From assembly GCA_016177305.1 (NCBI GenBank), contig JACOVK010000009.1:1-20760 (forward strand): a stretch of 20,760 bases of DNA, in the 5' to 3' direction. Below, one piece after another: positions 1 to 6,439 of the stretch. A program made the position numbers and the translations under genes. This stretch comes from Parcubacteria group bacterium (GTDB lineage: Bacteria > Patescibacteriota > Patescibacteriia > UBA2169). Numbering within the stretch: position 1 is the stretch's first letter; each line of letters starts with the position of its first letter. The notes below the pieces were generated by a model. It did not search any database. It was not told the DNA's origin and saw nothing but the letters and a program-made list of their open reading frames with translations.

Positions 1-98
1 ACCCGGGCTCGTTCTCTGCGACAACCGTATCCTACCAAGATCGCAATAAAAAATCAATTACGGAAAGCCCGGCATGCGCCGGGCTTAGAGTCAGATGC
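1..98. other. Window edge, non-coding
   Basis: No gene can be supported here. A frame starting at base 2 runs 15 codons to a TAA at 47-49 and could be the tail of a plus-strand gene, but it is too short to identify. The only clear structure is the rplS terminator hairpin at 65-86. Confidence 0.4.
65..86 (-). terminator. Intrinsic terminator after rplS
   Basis: Perfect 9-bp stem (AAGCCCGGC at 65-73 paired with GCCGGGCTT at 78-86) with a four-base loop, 12 bases past the rplS stop. Read on the minus strand it is followed by TTTCCG and, a little further, a short T run. The T tract is broken, so strength is uncertain, but stem quality and position fit a terminator for the uvrB-truB-rplS run. Confidence 0.7.
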
Positions 99-590
99 TT
101 ACGCTTTGATTTCTCTCAGCCGTTTTTTCGTCGTCCGCAGATAGTAGGGCTTTGCCTGCCGCACGCGGTACGTCCGCACCAGCTCAAACTTCGTGAGCGA
201 GGGCATTTTCAGAGGAAAGATTTTTTCCACGCCGATGCCGCCGGAAGCCTTGCGCACGGTAATGGTTGCGCCAACTTCTTTCCCGTGGTTGCGGCCGATC
301 ACCATGCCCTGGAAGATTTGGGTGCGCTCTTTTTCTTCGCCCTTTGGGTTTGTGTCAATGATCTTCTGGTGCACGCGGATCAGCATGCCCGGCCGGATGT
401 CGTCCGTGCTAATTTCTTCGTAGTCAAATTTCCCCTTTTTAGCCTTGGGCTTTTCGGTTTCTTCCATAAGCGCCTCAAGTGCGGTTTTTTCATCCGTCGG
501 CTTGTCCGCCGAAGATGCGGAAGATGCGGATTCCTCGGGTTTTTCCGTGCTTGCTTCCGGGGCGTTTTCTTGTTTTATCTCGTCTGCCAT
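99..590 (-). CDS. rplS: 50S ribosomal protein L19
   Basis: Structural protein of the large ribosomal subunit at the 30S-50S interface. Residues from about 55 to the end carry the L19 fold: the stretch around IRPGMLIRVHQKI, the core IFQGMVIGRNHG, and the end RTYRVRQAKPYYLR. At 163 residues it is longer than the usual ~115 because of an N-terminal extension of about 50 residues rich in Ala, Ser, Glu and Lys, partly encoded by a short tandem GAAGATGCG near 513-530. The ATG at 588-590 is preceded by AT-rich DNA that could hold a -10 (TATATA, five bases before the ATG) but no Shine-Dalgarno. It is the last gene of a minus-strand run after truB, 108 bases apart. Whether the extension is translated is inference; Met42 is an alternative start. 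Confidence 0.95.
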   Translation of the reverse strand: MADEIKQENAPEASTEKPEESASSASSADKPTDEKTALEALMEETEKPKAKKGKFDYEEISTDDIRPGMLIRVHQKIIDTNPKGEEKERTQIFQGMVIGRNHGKEVGATITVRKASGGIGVEKIFPLKMPSLTKFELVRTYRVRQAKPYYLRTTKKRLREIKA

Positions 591-599
591 ATGAATATA

Positions 600-667
600 T
601 ATTGGCTCGCAGGCATCGGAAATGAAAAAGTACCCTTTTTCATTTCGCTCACGCTACGTCGCCAATA
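600..667. repeat. Palindromic element between truB and rplS
   Basis: A perfect 12-bp inverted repeat (619-630 and 635-646, loop TACC) lies inside a second inverted repeat, TATTGGC at 600-606 and GCCAATA at 661-667. It fills most of the truB-rplS gap. The stem is AT-rich (core TGAAAAA/TTTTTCA), so it is a poor terminator stem. It looks like a REP- or MITE-like palindrome; the hairpin at 8782-8810 has the same core. Confidence 0.55.
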
Positions 668-698
668 GGATTGGTTTCAATAGTGGAACCATTACAGG

Positions 699-1856
699 TT
701 AGCGCTTTTTAATGGATTTGTCAATGATGGAGCTCTTGTACTGTTCCGGCAGGTAGGGCTTGAGTTTTATGACTTCAATCAAGAGCCCCCGCTTTTTCAT
801 TTCCGCTCTTAGGCCTTTGGTATAGGCTTTTTGGTCGTACCCCAGGGCAATGACGTCCGGCTTAAGGGATGCCACAAAGTCATACACTTCTGAATCAGGG
901 CCGCTTATTCCAAGGTACACGCGGTCAATTTCCGGGCACTGTTTTACGAGCTTGATGCGCTCTTTTTCGGGTAGTTTTGGCTTGCGGCCTTTGATTTTTT
1001 CAACCACCGAATCACGGCCAACAATGCAGATGATCCTAGCCCCAAGTTGCCGGGCCTGTTGGAAATAATTTTTGTGGCCTTCATGTAGCCCGTCAAATGT
1101 TCCGGACACAAGCACGGTTTTAAAGGGGATGAGATGACTTAAAACGTCACCCTGAACTTGATTCAGGGTCTGTTTTTTGTTTTTAGAAGAAGCAGATGCT
1201 GAATCAAGTTCAGCATGACGGAGAGCAATAGCATCCTTTATCTTAAAATTTCCAATTGCGGTTCGTTTCAATTCTTCCACATAGGCCCCTGTTTTGAGCT
1301 TTTTTCCGATATCAGCGGCAAGCGTGCGTATAAAGGCGCCGGATGAAACGCGGCAGCGGATTTTTAAAAGATCGCCTTTCAAAGATAAAAGCTTGATGCC
1401 ATGCACCTCAATTTCAACTGGCTTTCGTTCCACTTCTTTGCCTTGGCGCGCAAGCTTGTATAGCCGGATGCCGCCTATTTTTTTTGCGGAGTGCATGGGA
1501 GGGGTTTGTTTTTGTTTGCCAATGAACGAATGTAGGACTGATTCAATGTCCTTTTTCGCGATGGACACTTTCCGCACATTTGATATTGTGCCGGTCCTAT
1601 CCTGCGTGTCCGATGTAGCGCCCAGCTTCAATGTCGCCTCATACGTCTTATCCAGCCCAACATAATGCCCCAATAACTTGGTTGCCTCGCCAATACCAAC
1701 CAAAAGCAGGCCGCTAGCAAAGGGGTCCAGTGTTCCTGCATGCCCGATTTTTTTGATTCCCGTGATTTTTCTTAGCCGTGCGATTATGTCGTGTGATGTT
1801 GGCCCGGTCTGTTTGTTGGTTAACAGGAATCCATTTTTTTCTTTAGCATTAGCCAT
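699..1856 (-). CDS. truB: TruB pseudouridine synthase fused to a HxGH nucleotidyltransferase domain
   Basis: Residues 1-212 are TruB, which makes pseudouridine 55 in the T loop of tRNAs: NKQTGPTSHD near the start, the catalytic motif GHAGTLDPFASGLL (nucleophile Asp), and RVSSGAFIRTLAADIG. Residues about 245-385 are a second domain, a cytidylyl/adenylyltransferase of the TagD/RibL type, with SGTFDGLHEGH (HxGH) and a C-terminal KSSII matching the family's ISSTxxR motif. The linker, residues about 213-237, is encoded by a palindromic repeat (1146-1219). I chose ATG 1856, four bases after the uvrB stop; the frame stays open to 1928, but that extension lies within uvrB and does not resemble TruB. 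The second domain has no ATG near its start, only a GTG, so the fusion is probably real. Its substrate cannot be told from sequence. Confidence 0.9.
   Translation of the reverse strand: MANAKEKNGFLLTNKQTGPTSHDIIARLRKITGIKKIGHAGTLDPFASGLLLVGIGEATKLLGHYVGLDKTYEATLKLGATSDTQDRTGTISNVRKVSIAKKDIESVLHSFIGKQKQTPPMHSAKKIGGIRLYKLARQGKEVERKPVEIEVHGIKLLSLKGDLLKIRCRVSSGAFIRTLAADIGKKLKTGAYVEELKRTAIGNFKIKDAIALRHAELDSASASSKNKKQTLNQVQGDVLSHLIPFKTVLVSGTFDGLHEGHKNYFQQARQLGARIICIVGRDSVVEKIKGRKPKLPEKERIKLVKQCPEIDRVYLGISGPDSEVYDFVASLKPDVIALGYDQKAYTKGLRAEMKKRGLLIEVIKLKPYLPEQYKSSIIDKSIKKR
1146..1219. repeat. In-frame double palindromic repeat in truB
   Basis: Two 28-bp arms (1146-1173 and 1192-1219) are inverted copies separated by 18 bases. 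Each arm is itself a hairpin (ACCCTGAA/TTCAGGGT on the left, ATGCTGAA/TTCAGCAT on the right). Four of the five differences between the arms come in pairs that keep the local hairpin intact. On the minus strand it encodes RHAELDSAS and LNQVQGD, peptide signatures I recognise from palindromic repeats scattered through many bacterial genomes. Confidence 0.88.
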
Positions 1857-1860
1857 AATT

Positions 1861-3915
1861 TTACTGTTTTTGTTTCGTCCGCTTCCGAATCTCCGAAATT
1901 TGATCACGTATGGAGGCTGCTTTTTCAAAGTCTAAGTTGCGGGCCGAGAGATCCATTTTAGCTTCCAGTTCTTTTATCAAAATCGGCAGTTCCTCGTCAG
2001 ACACCTTTTTCAGATCAATGCCAAGATCCCCTGATTTTTCTTTTTTGCGTTGGCCTTTCAAATACACGTCCTTAACCGCTTTCTGAATGCTCTGCGGCGT
2101 GATGCCGTGCTGGCGGTTATAGGCTTCCTGAATGGAGCGGCGGCGCGAGACCTCGGAAATGGCGCGCTTCATACTTCCGGTAACCGAATCAGCATACATA
2201 ATAACATGCCCTTCAGAGTGGCGCGCGGCCCGTCCCATGGTCTGGATCAAGCTGGTGTCGCTGCGCAAAAATCCTTCTTTGTCCGCATCCAGAATCACGA
2301 CCAAAGAGACTTCCGGCAAGTCCAAGCCTTCGCGCAGGAGGTTGATGCCAACCACCACGTCGTACACGCCGAGCCGCAAGTCGCGCAGAATATCCAATCG
2401 TTCCAAAGTTTCAACCTCGCTGTGGAGGTAGTGCACCTTAATGCCCATTTCCGCGAGATACTCTGCCAGTTCTTCGGCGAGCCTTTTCGTCAAAGTCGTA
2501 ACCAGGACTCTCTGATGCTTGTCAGTGCGTTTTTTGATTTGCTCCAGCAGGTCATCAATCTGGTTTTTGGTTGGCTTTATCTCCACCAGAGGATCCAGCA
2601 ATCCGGTCGGCCTAATCAGCTGCTCTGCAACGCGGTTTTGGTCCGAGTAATTGATGTGGCCTTTTGCGTCCATCTTGACTTGTTTGGCCGAGCGCTCCAG
2701 TTCATACTCGCGCGGGGTCGCGGAAACGTAAATCGTCTGGTTTGTCCGCCCAACAAATTCATCAAACTTCAATGGCCGGTTATCCAAGGCCGAAGGCAGG
2801 CGGAACCCGTAATCAACCAATGTCTGCTTGCGTGCCCTATCGCCGTTGTACATGCCGCCTATCTGCGGAACCGTAATGTGGGATTCATCAATGAACAGTA
2901 AAAAGTCATCTGGAAAATAATCCAAAAGCGTTGCGGGCGGTTCCCCGGGTTTGCGGAAGTCCAAATGACGGGAATAGTTTTCTATGCCGTTGCAGTAGCC
3001 CACCTGGTCCATCATTTCCAAATCAAACATGGTGCGCTCCTCAATGCGCTGGGCTTCAATCAGCTTGCCCGCTTTCTTAAAATACTGAATTTGGCCGCGC
3101 AACTCATCGCGGATGTTGTTTTCCGCTTTCTTAAGATCTTCGCGCTCAATCACGTAGTGCTTGGCAGGGTAGACGTGCACTTCTCCTGTACGGGCACCCT
3201 CGTCAAACACCGCATCTCCGGTCAAAAGGTCAAACGCTTTGATGGCATCAATCTCATCACCGAAAAAATCTATGCGGTACGCGAATTCCTCGTACCCGGG
3301 CTGGACCTCCAAGACATCCCCTTTTACGCGGTAGGTGCCGCGCTTCAGGTCATAGTCGCTGCGCTCATACTGCAGGCTCGCCAGGATCCGGAGCGCGTCA
3401 TTGCGATTAATTGATTCGCCCACTTTGAATTCGCAGTGCATGTTCTGGTATGCGCTGGGTGAGCCCAAGCCGTAGATGCAGGAAACGGATGCCACAATCA
3501 CCACGTCTTTGCGCGTCAAAAGCGCGGTGGTTGATGCCAGGCGCAAGCGGTCAATCTCCTCATTGATTTGCGTTTCCTTTTCAATGTACGTGTCGCTCTT
3601 AGGCACGTACGCCTCGGGCTGGTAGTAGTCATAGTACGAGACAAAATAGTGCACCGCGTTTTTCGGGAAAAATTCTTGGAACTCGCTCGCGAGCTGTGCC
3701 GCGAGCGTCTTGTTGTGCGAAATAACCAAAGTCGGCTTTTGTGCGGCCTCAATAATATTGGCCATGGTAAAGGTTTTGCCGGATCCCGTGACCCCCAAGA
3801 GCGTCTGGTCCCGGAACCCTTTTGCAACGCCGCCCGAAAGATCCGCAATGGCTTGGGGCTGGTCTCCGGTTGGTTTAAATTTGGATTGAATTTTGAATTT
3901 CATATGCTTTGGCAT
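1861..3915 (-). CDS. uvrB: Excinuclease ABC subunit B
   Basis: Damage-verifying helicase-like subunit of UvrABC nucleotide excision repair, acting in the cytoplasm with UvrA and UvrC. Length 684, usual for the family. Visible in order: FKPTGDQPQAI at the start, Walker A GVTGSGKT (residues 41-48), the DNA-clamping beta-hairpin YYDYYQPEAYVP (about 94-105), Walker B DESH (about 342-345), the YVSATP helicase motif, the C-terminal helicase motifs GINLLREGLDLPEV and QTMGRAARH, and the UVR domain (about 640-675) that contacts UvrC. Two ATGs are possible, 3915 (MPKHMKF) and 3903 (MKF). I favour 3915 because a promoter at 3924-3952 would put the transcript start at or next to it. First gene of the minus run uvrB-truB-rplS; divergent from ruvA. 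Confidence 0.98.
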   Translation of the reverse strand: MPKHMKFKIQSKFKPTGDQPQAIADLSGGVAKGFRDQTLLGVTGSGKTFTMANIIEAAQKPTLVISHNKTLAAQLASEFQEFFPKNAVHYFVSYYDYYQPEAYVPKSDTYIEKETQINEEIDRLRLASTTALLTRKDVVIVASVSCIYGLGSPSAYQNMHCEFKVGESINRNDALRILASLQYERSDYDLKRGTYRVKGDVLEVQPGYEEFAYRIDFFGDEIDAIKAFDLLTGDAVFDEGARTGEVHVYPAKHYVIEREDLKKAENNIRDELRGQIQYFKKAGKLIEAQRIEERTMFDLEMMDQVGYCNGIENYSRHLDFRKPGEPPATLLDYFPDDFLLFIDESHITVPQIGGMYNGDRARKQTLVDYGFRLPSALDNRPLKFDEFVGRTNQTIYVSATPREYELERSAKQVKMDAKGHINYSDQNRVAEQLIRPTGLLDPLVEIKPTKNQIDDLLEQIKKRTDKHQRVLVTTLTKRLAEELAEYLAEMGIKVHYLHSEVETLERLDILRDLRLGVYDVVVGINLLREGLDLPEVSLVVILDADKEGFLRSDTSLIQTMGRAARHSEGHVIMYADSVTGSMKRAISEVSRRRSIQEAYNRQHGITPQSIQKAVKDVYLKGQRKKEKSGDLGIDLKKVSDEELPILIKELEAKMDLSARNLDFEKAASIRDQISEIRKRTKQKQ

Positions 3916-3923
3916 CTGCAGAC

Positions 3924-3952
3924 ACTAAACCACTAAATAGGGCTTTAGTCAA
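3924..3952 (-). promoter_or_regulatory. uvrB promoter, probably leaderless
   Basis: On the minus strand TTGACT (3947-3952, five of six consensus bases) and TTTAGT (3924-3929, four of six) are 17 bp apart. The -10 ends eight bases before ATG 3915, so the RNA would begin at or beside the start codon. ACTAAA occurs twice in direct orientation (3924-3929, 3932-3937) and once inverted (TTTAGT 3944-3949), a possible regulator site overlapping the promoter. Confidence 0.55.
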
Positions 3953-3978
3953 AGCTTTCGGAAACCCTCGCTTAGGGC

Positions 3979-3984
3979 TATACT
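3979..3984 (+). promoter_or_regulatory. ruvA -10 element
   Basis: TATACT (five of six consensus bases) lies exactly six bases before the ruvA ATG, which would give a leaderless transcript. No good -35 is seen 16-18 bp upstream (TTTCGG or nearby), so the call rests on the -10 and the divergent layout. Confidence 0.4.
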
Positions 3985-3990
3985 ACCTGT

Positions 3991-4563
3991 ATGATTGCAT
4001 CTATTTCCGGCAAAATTGTTAAGAAAACCGGCACTGCGGCCATCGTAGCCGTCAATGGCGTGGGATACAAGGTGTCTGTGCCCGCAAACGAGCTCGTGCA
4101 GTTGAATGGCGGGCAGAGCGTTTTTTTATTCACCCACCTCGCGGTAAAAGAAGATGCTTTGGATTTGTACGGCAGCCAGGACGAGCAGGTACTGCAATGG
4201 TTTGTGATGCTCTTGAACGTGAAGGGAATCGGCCCCAAGTCCAGCCTTTCCATTATGTCCATTGCCCGGCCCCAGGACCTCTCGGCCGCGCTTCAGGCCG
4301 AGTCTCCGGACGTGCTGGTGCATTGTGGGGTAAGCAAAAAAGTCGCAGAACGCATTGTGCTGGAGCTGCCGAACAAGGCAAAAGATTTGATTGATATCAA
4401 AGACGCGGCCACAAAGGAATCCATCATCTTGGACGGGGAAGCACTGCAGGCCATGGAGGCGCTCGGGTACTCCCGCGAGCAAGCTCGCGAGGCGCTCAAA
4501 GAAGCGGAAGGGGATGATGTGGGCGCACGGGTAAAGAGCGCGCTTAAGTTGTTGGGTAAATAG
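3991..4563 (+). CDS. ruvA: Holliday junction helicase subunit RuvA
   Basis: DNA-binding subunit of the RuvAB branch-migration motor, forming a tetramer on Holliday junctions and loading RuvB. 190 residues, normal length. The N-terminal OB domain (MIASISGKIVKKT, then GVGYKVSVP) is followed by two helix-hairpin-helix motifs (LNVKGIGPKSSLSI at about residues 73-86 and CGVSKKVAERIVLELP at about 112-127) and a C-terminal domain III (about 148-190, EALQAMEALGYSREQAREAL) that binds RuvB. No ruvB or ruvC is in the window. One base separates its stop from the next gene, so the two are probably co-transcribed. No Shine-Dalgarno precedes the ATG, in line with the -10 element only six bases away. Confidence 0.97.
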   Translation: MIASISGKIVKKTGTAAIVAVNGVGYKVSVPANELVQLNGGQSVFLFTHLAVKEDALDLYGSQDEQVLQWFVMLLNVKGIGPKSSLSIMSIARPQDLSAALQAESPDVLVHCGVSKKVAERIVLELPNKAKDLIDIKDAATKESIILDGEALQAMEALGYSREQAREALKEAEGDDVGARVKSALKLLGK

Positions 4564-4564
4564 C

Positions 4565-5536
4565 ATGTGGCAGGAAGTGCGTGATCAGAACAAATGGAAT
4601 GGCTTGGTGGGTTCTCAAGCAGGAGCTCGTTTTTTGCAGTCATGGGAGTGGGGCGAATTCCAAAAGTCGCTTGACCGGCTGGTGGTGCGGCTTTCATGGA
4701 ACGGCGTAGCGCTGGTTCAGGCAATCCGAATGCCCCTGCCTTTATCAAAATACTACTGGTATATTCCGCATGGGCCCGTGATTGTCAAAAGCGCGGCTGG
4801 CTGGCCAGATGCACTTAAAGAAAAGTTGAATGACGGAGCGCTGTTCGTGCGCGTAGACCCCACCACCCCCTCACCCCCTCCTTATAAAGGAGGGGGGGGC
4901 AGAGAAGTTTCCGCGACCCAGCCGCAGTGCACGGCTATATTGGATTTGTCGCAATCCGAAGATGCGCTCCTCGGCCAGATGCGCCAAAAGACGCGGTACA
5001 ACATCCGTTTGGCCGAAAAAAAAGGCGTTGAAGTCGGCAAGGGTTCAATAGAAAATTTTTTACGGCTCAACCATGAGGCCAAAATGCGCGATAGGTTTTC
5101 CCCGCACACGGATGAGTACTATCAAGCAATGGTCACGTCGTTGCCGAGTGATTTCATCAGAATCTGGCAGGCAACCTATCAAAATGAAGTCATCGCAAGC
5201 AACATCGTTGTAACCTACGGGGATACTGCCACGTACACGCACGGCGCATCACAAAGTAAGCATCGCGAGGTTATGGGGCCGCACGTATTGCACTGGCGCA
5301 TTATGCAGGATGCAAAAAAACAGGGCATCAAGCGCTATGATTTGTGGGGCGCAAATCCAGAGGAGCAGGACCACCCTGCATACAAAAAATCATGGGAAGG
5401 CATTTCCCGCTTCAAAGCCGGATTCGGCGGAAAGCGCACGTGCTATCCGAATTCATTTGACGTAATTTTTGAGCCGTGGTTGTATACTATGTATACATTC
5501 GTACGGAACATCCGCCGCAGTAGCCGTAGTATATGA
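4565..5536 (+). CDS. FemAB-family peptidoglycan bridge aminoacyltransferase
   Basis: FemA/FemB/FemX proteins are cytoplasmic enzymes that use aminoacyl-tRNA to add amino acids to the lipid II stem peptide. Family signs: FLQSWEWGEFQKS near residue 20, the tandem-GNAT core with MRQKTRYNIRLAEKKGVEV (about 139-157), and the C-terminal YDLWGANPEE followed by GISRFKAGFGG. 323 residues, at the short end for the family. Residues about 99-114 (PTTPSPPPYKGGGG) are encoded by a C/G-run palindrome (4858-4900) and look like a later insertion in a loop. Starts one base after ruvA; its TGA overlaps the next ATG by four bases, suggesting translational coupling. Which amino acid it adds cannot be told. Confidence 0.85.
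   Translation: MWQEVRDQNKWNGLVGSQAGARFLQSWEWGEFQKSLDRLVVRLSWNGVALVQAIRMPLPLSKYYWYIPHGPVIVKSAAGWPDALKEKLNDGALFVRVDPTTPSPPPYKGGGGREVSATQPQCTAILDLSQSEDALLGQMRQKTRYNIRLAEKKGVEVGKGSIENFLRLNHEAKMRDRFSPHTDEYYQAMVTSLPSDFIRIWQATYQNEVIASNIVVTYGDTATYTHGASQSKHREVMGPHVLHWRIMQDAKKQGIKRYDLWGANPEEQDHPAYKKSWEGISRFKAGFGGKRTCYPNSFDVIFEPWLYTMYTFVRNIRRSSRSI
4858..4900. repeat. C/G-run palindrome, copy 1 (inside the FemAB gene)
   Basis: CCCCCTCCTT (4874-4883) pairs perfectly with AAGGAGGGGG (4887-4896) around ATA, preceded by CCCCACCACCCCCT. It stays in frame and encodes SPPPYKGGGG. Same family as the copies at 6256-6290 and 6945-6991. Confidence 0.75.
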
Positions 5537-6255
5537 TTAGAAAAATCGTCATTCCCGCCGCCGGCCGCGGCACGCGCATGCTTGATTTGGCCCGCGACCG
5601 GCCAAAGCATTTGATTGACGTGCTTGATAAGCCGTTTTTGTATTACGTGCTCAAGAACCTGGAGCACGCGGGTTTTGCCGAGATGATTCTGGTGGTCGGG
5701 AACCACGCGGAAAAGATGGTTGAGTTCGCGCACGGGGTTGGCGCCGAGTTTCCTCTGGCCATTATAGACCAGTTTAAGGTTATGGGAACCGAAAAGTACG
5801 GCACCGCGATTCCGGTTCTGGCGGCGCAGGAAGCGGTCGGCGGTGAGAATTTCGTGTGCATCTACGGAGACAACCTCTACAGTCCGCGGGACCTCGCAGC
5901 CATCCGCGAGCTTGATGATGCGTTTAACTACGTCAGCCTTCTCTACAGCGAGACCCCGGAACGGTACGGGGTGCCCATTATTGAAGGCGAGCGTGTTACC
6001 GGATTCGTAGAAAAACCGAAGACGTTCATCTCCAATTGGGTTTCCATTGGTTGCTACAAGTTCACGCCCGCGATATTCGCGGAAGCGGCAAAGGTCGGCA
6101 AATCAGAGCGCGGAGAATACGAGCTTACGGACGCCATATCGTCATTGGCCGAGCAGGGCAAGGTAAAAGCCCGCAAGATGCTTGATTACTGGATGGACTT
6201 CGGCAACCCGGATGACATCAAAAAGGTGGGTGATTTTTTACAGCAGAAAAAATAA
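5533..6255 (+). CDS. Sugar-phosphate nucleotidyltransferase (RmlA/GlmU-N type)
   Basis: Predicted to transfer NMP from an NTP to a sugar 1-phosphate, giving an NDP-sugar for envelope or glycan synthesis. It has the signature PAAGRGTRM (residues 8-16), RPKHLIDVLDKP (about 24-35), the metal-binding YGDN (about 111-114), VEKP (about 159-162) and YELTDAI. The 240-residue length is the catalytic domain alone; there is no left-handed beta-helix acetyltransferase domain as in GlmU. Its ATG overlaps the stop of the FemAB gene by four bases, and envelope genes follow after the tRNA. The sugar cannot be assigned; glucose, mannose or GlcNAc 1-phosphate are all possible. Confidence 0.88.
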   Translation: MIRKIVIPAAGRGTRMLDLARDRPKHLIDVLDKPFLYYVLKNLEHAGFAEMILVVGNHAEKMVEFAHGVGAEFPLAIIDQFKVMGTEKYGTAIPVLAAQEAVGGENFVCIYGDNLYSPRDLAAIRELDDAFNYVSLLYSETPERYGVPIIEGERVTGFVEKPKTFISNWVSIGCYKFTPAIFAEAAKVGKSERGEYELTDAISSLAEQGKVKARKMLDYWMDFGNPDDIKKVGDFLQQKK

Positions 6256-6290
6256 TTCCCCCTTCTTTATTAAAAAAAAGGGGGGTGGTT
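6256..6290 (+). repeat. C/G-run palindrome, copy 2 (possible terminator)
   Basis: CCCCCTT (6258-6264) faces AAGGGGG (6278-6284) across an A/T-rich middle, directly after the nucleotidyltransferase stop, and is followed by TGGTTCTTATT. The G-run with GGTGGTT matches the other copies. It could also serve as a weak terminator for the ruvA operon, though the following tract is only partly T-rich. Confidence 0.6.
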
Positions 6291-6307
6291 CTTATTCCCC
6301 TCCATAA

Positions 6308-6382
6308 GCTCCCGTCGTTCAACGGATAGGACACGAGATTCCGGATCTCGTGATAGAGGTTCGATTCCTCTCGGGAGCACCA
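6308..6382 (+). tRNA. tRNA-Arg (anticodon CCG)
   Basis: A full cloverleaf can be drawn. Acceptor GCTCCCG/CGGGAGC, D stem GTTC/GGAC, anticodon stem CGAGA/TCTCG with loop TTCCGGA (anticodon CCG, reading CGG), T stem AGAGG/CCTCT with loop TTCGATT, discriminator A and an encoded CCA (6380-6382). The D loop AACGGATA carries the A expected of arginine tRNAs. 75 bases including CCA, no intron. It sits between the nucleotidyltransferase and murE-like genes, with no clear promoter of its own. Confidence 0.95.
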
Positions 6383-6390
6383 AAGGGCGC

Positions 6391-6415
6391 ACGCGTAAAG
6401 CATATCGCGTTTTTT
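6391..6415 (+). terminator. Weak terminator after tRNA-Arg
   Basis: ACGCG (6391-6395) pairs with CGCGT (6406-6410) across a ten-base loop and is followed at once by six T residues. The stem is short, so strength is doubtful, but the T run and position nine bases past the tRNA fit. Confidence 0.45.
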
Positions 6416-6427
6416 GCGTTTGTTTGG

Positions 6428-6433
6428 TAGTAT
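6428..6433 (+). promoter_or_regulatory. -10 element for the murE-like gene
   Basis: TAGTAT (five of six consensus bases) lies six bases before the ATG at 6440, the same geometry as ruvA, suggesting a leaderless mRNA. No convincing -35 is present. Confidence 0.35.
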
Positions 6434-6439
6434 AGAGGC

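Noticed and set aside
2050..2901. 283-residue open frame on the plus strand opposite uvrB
   Set aside because: It mirrors the strongly conserved uvrB coding strand; its residues show no family features and no promoter or start signal.
3916..3990. LexA box between uvrB and ruvA
   Set aside because: Looked for CTGT-N8-ACAG and GAAC-N4-GTTC; neither is present.
6218..6403. 61-residue minus-strand frame containing CSREESNLYHEIRNLVSYPL
   Set aside because: It is the antisense translation of tRNA-Arg, a well-known false protein call.
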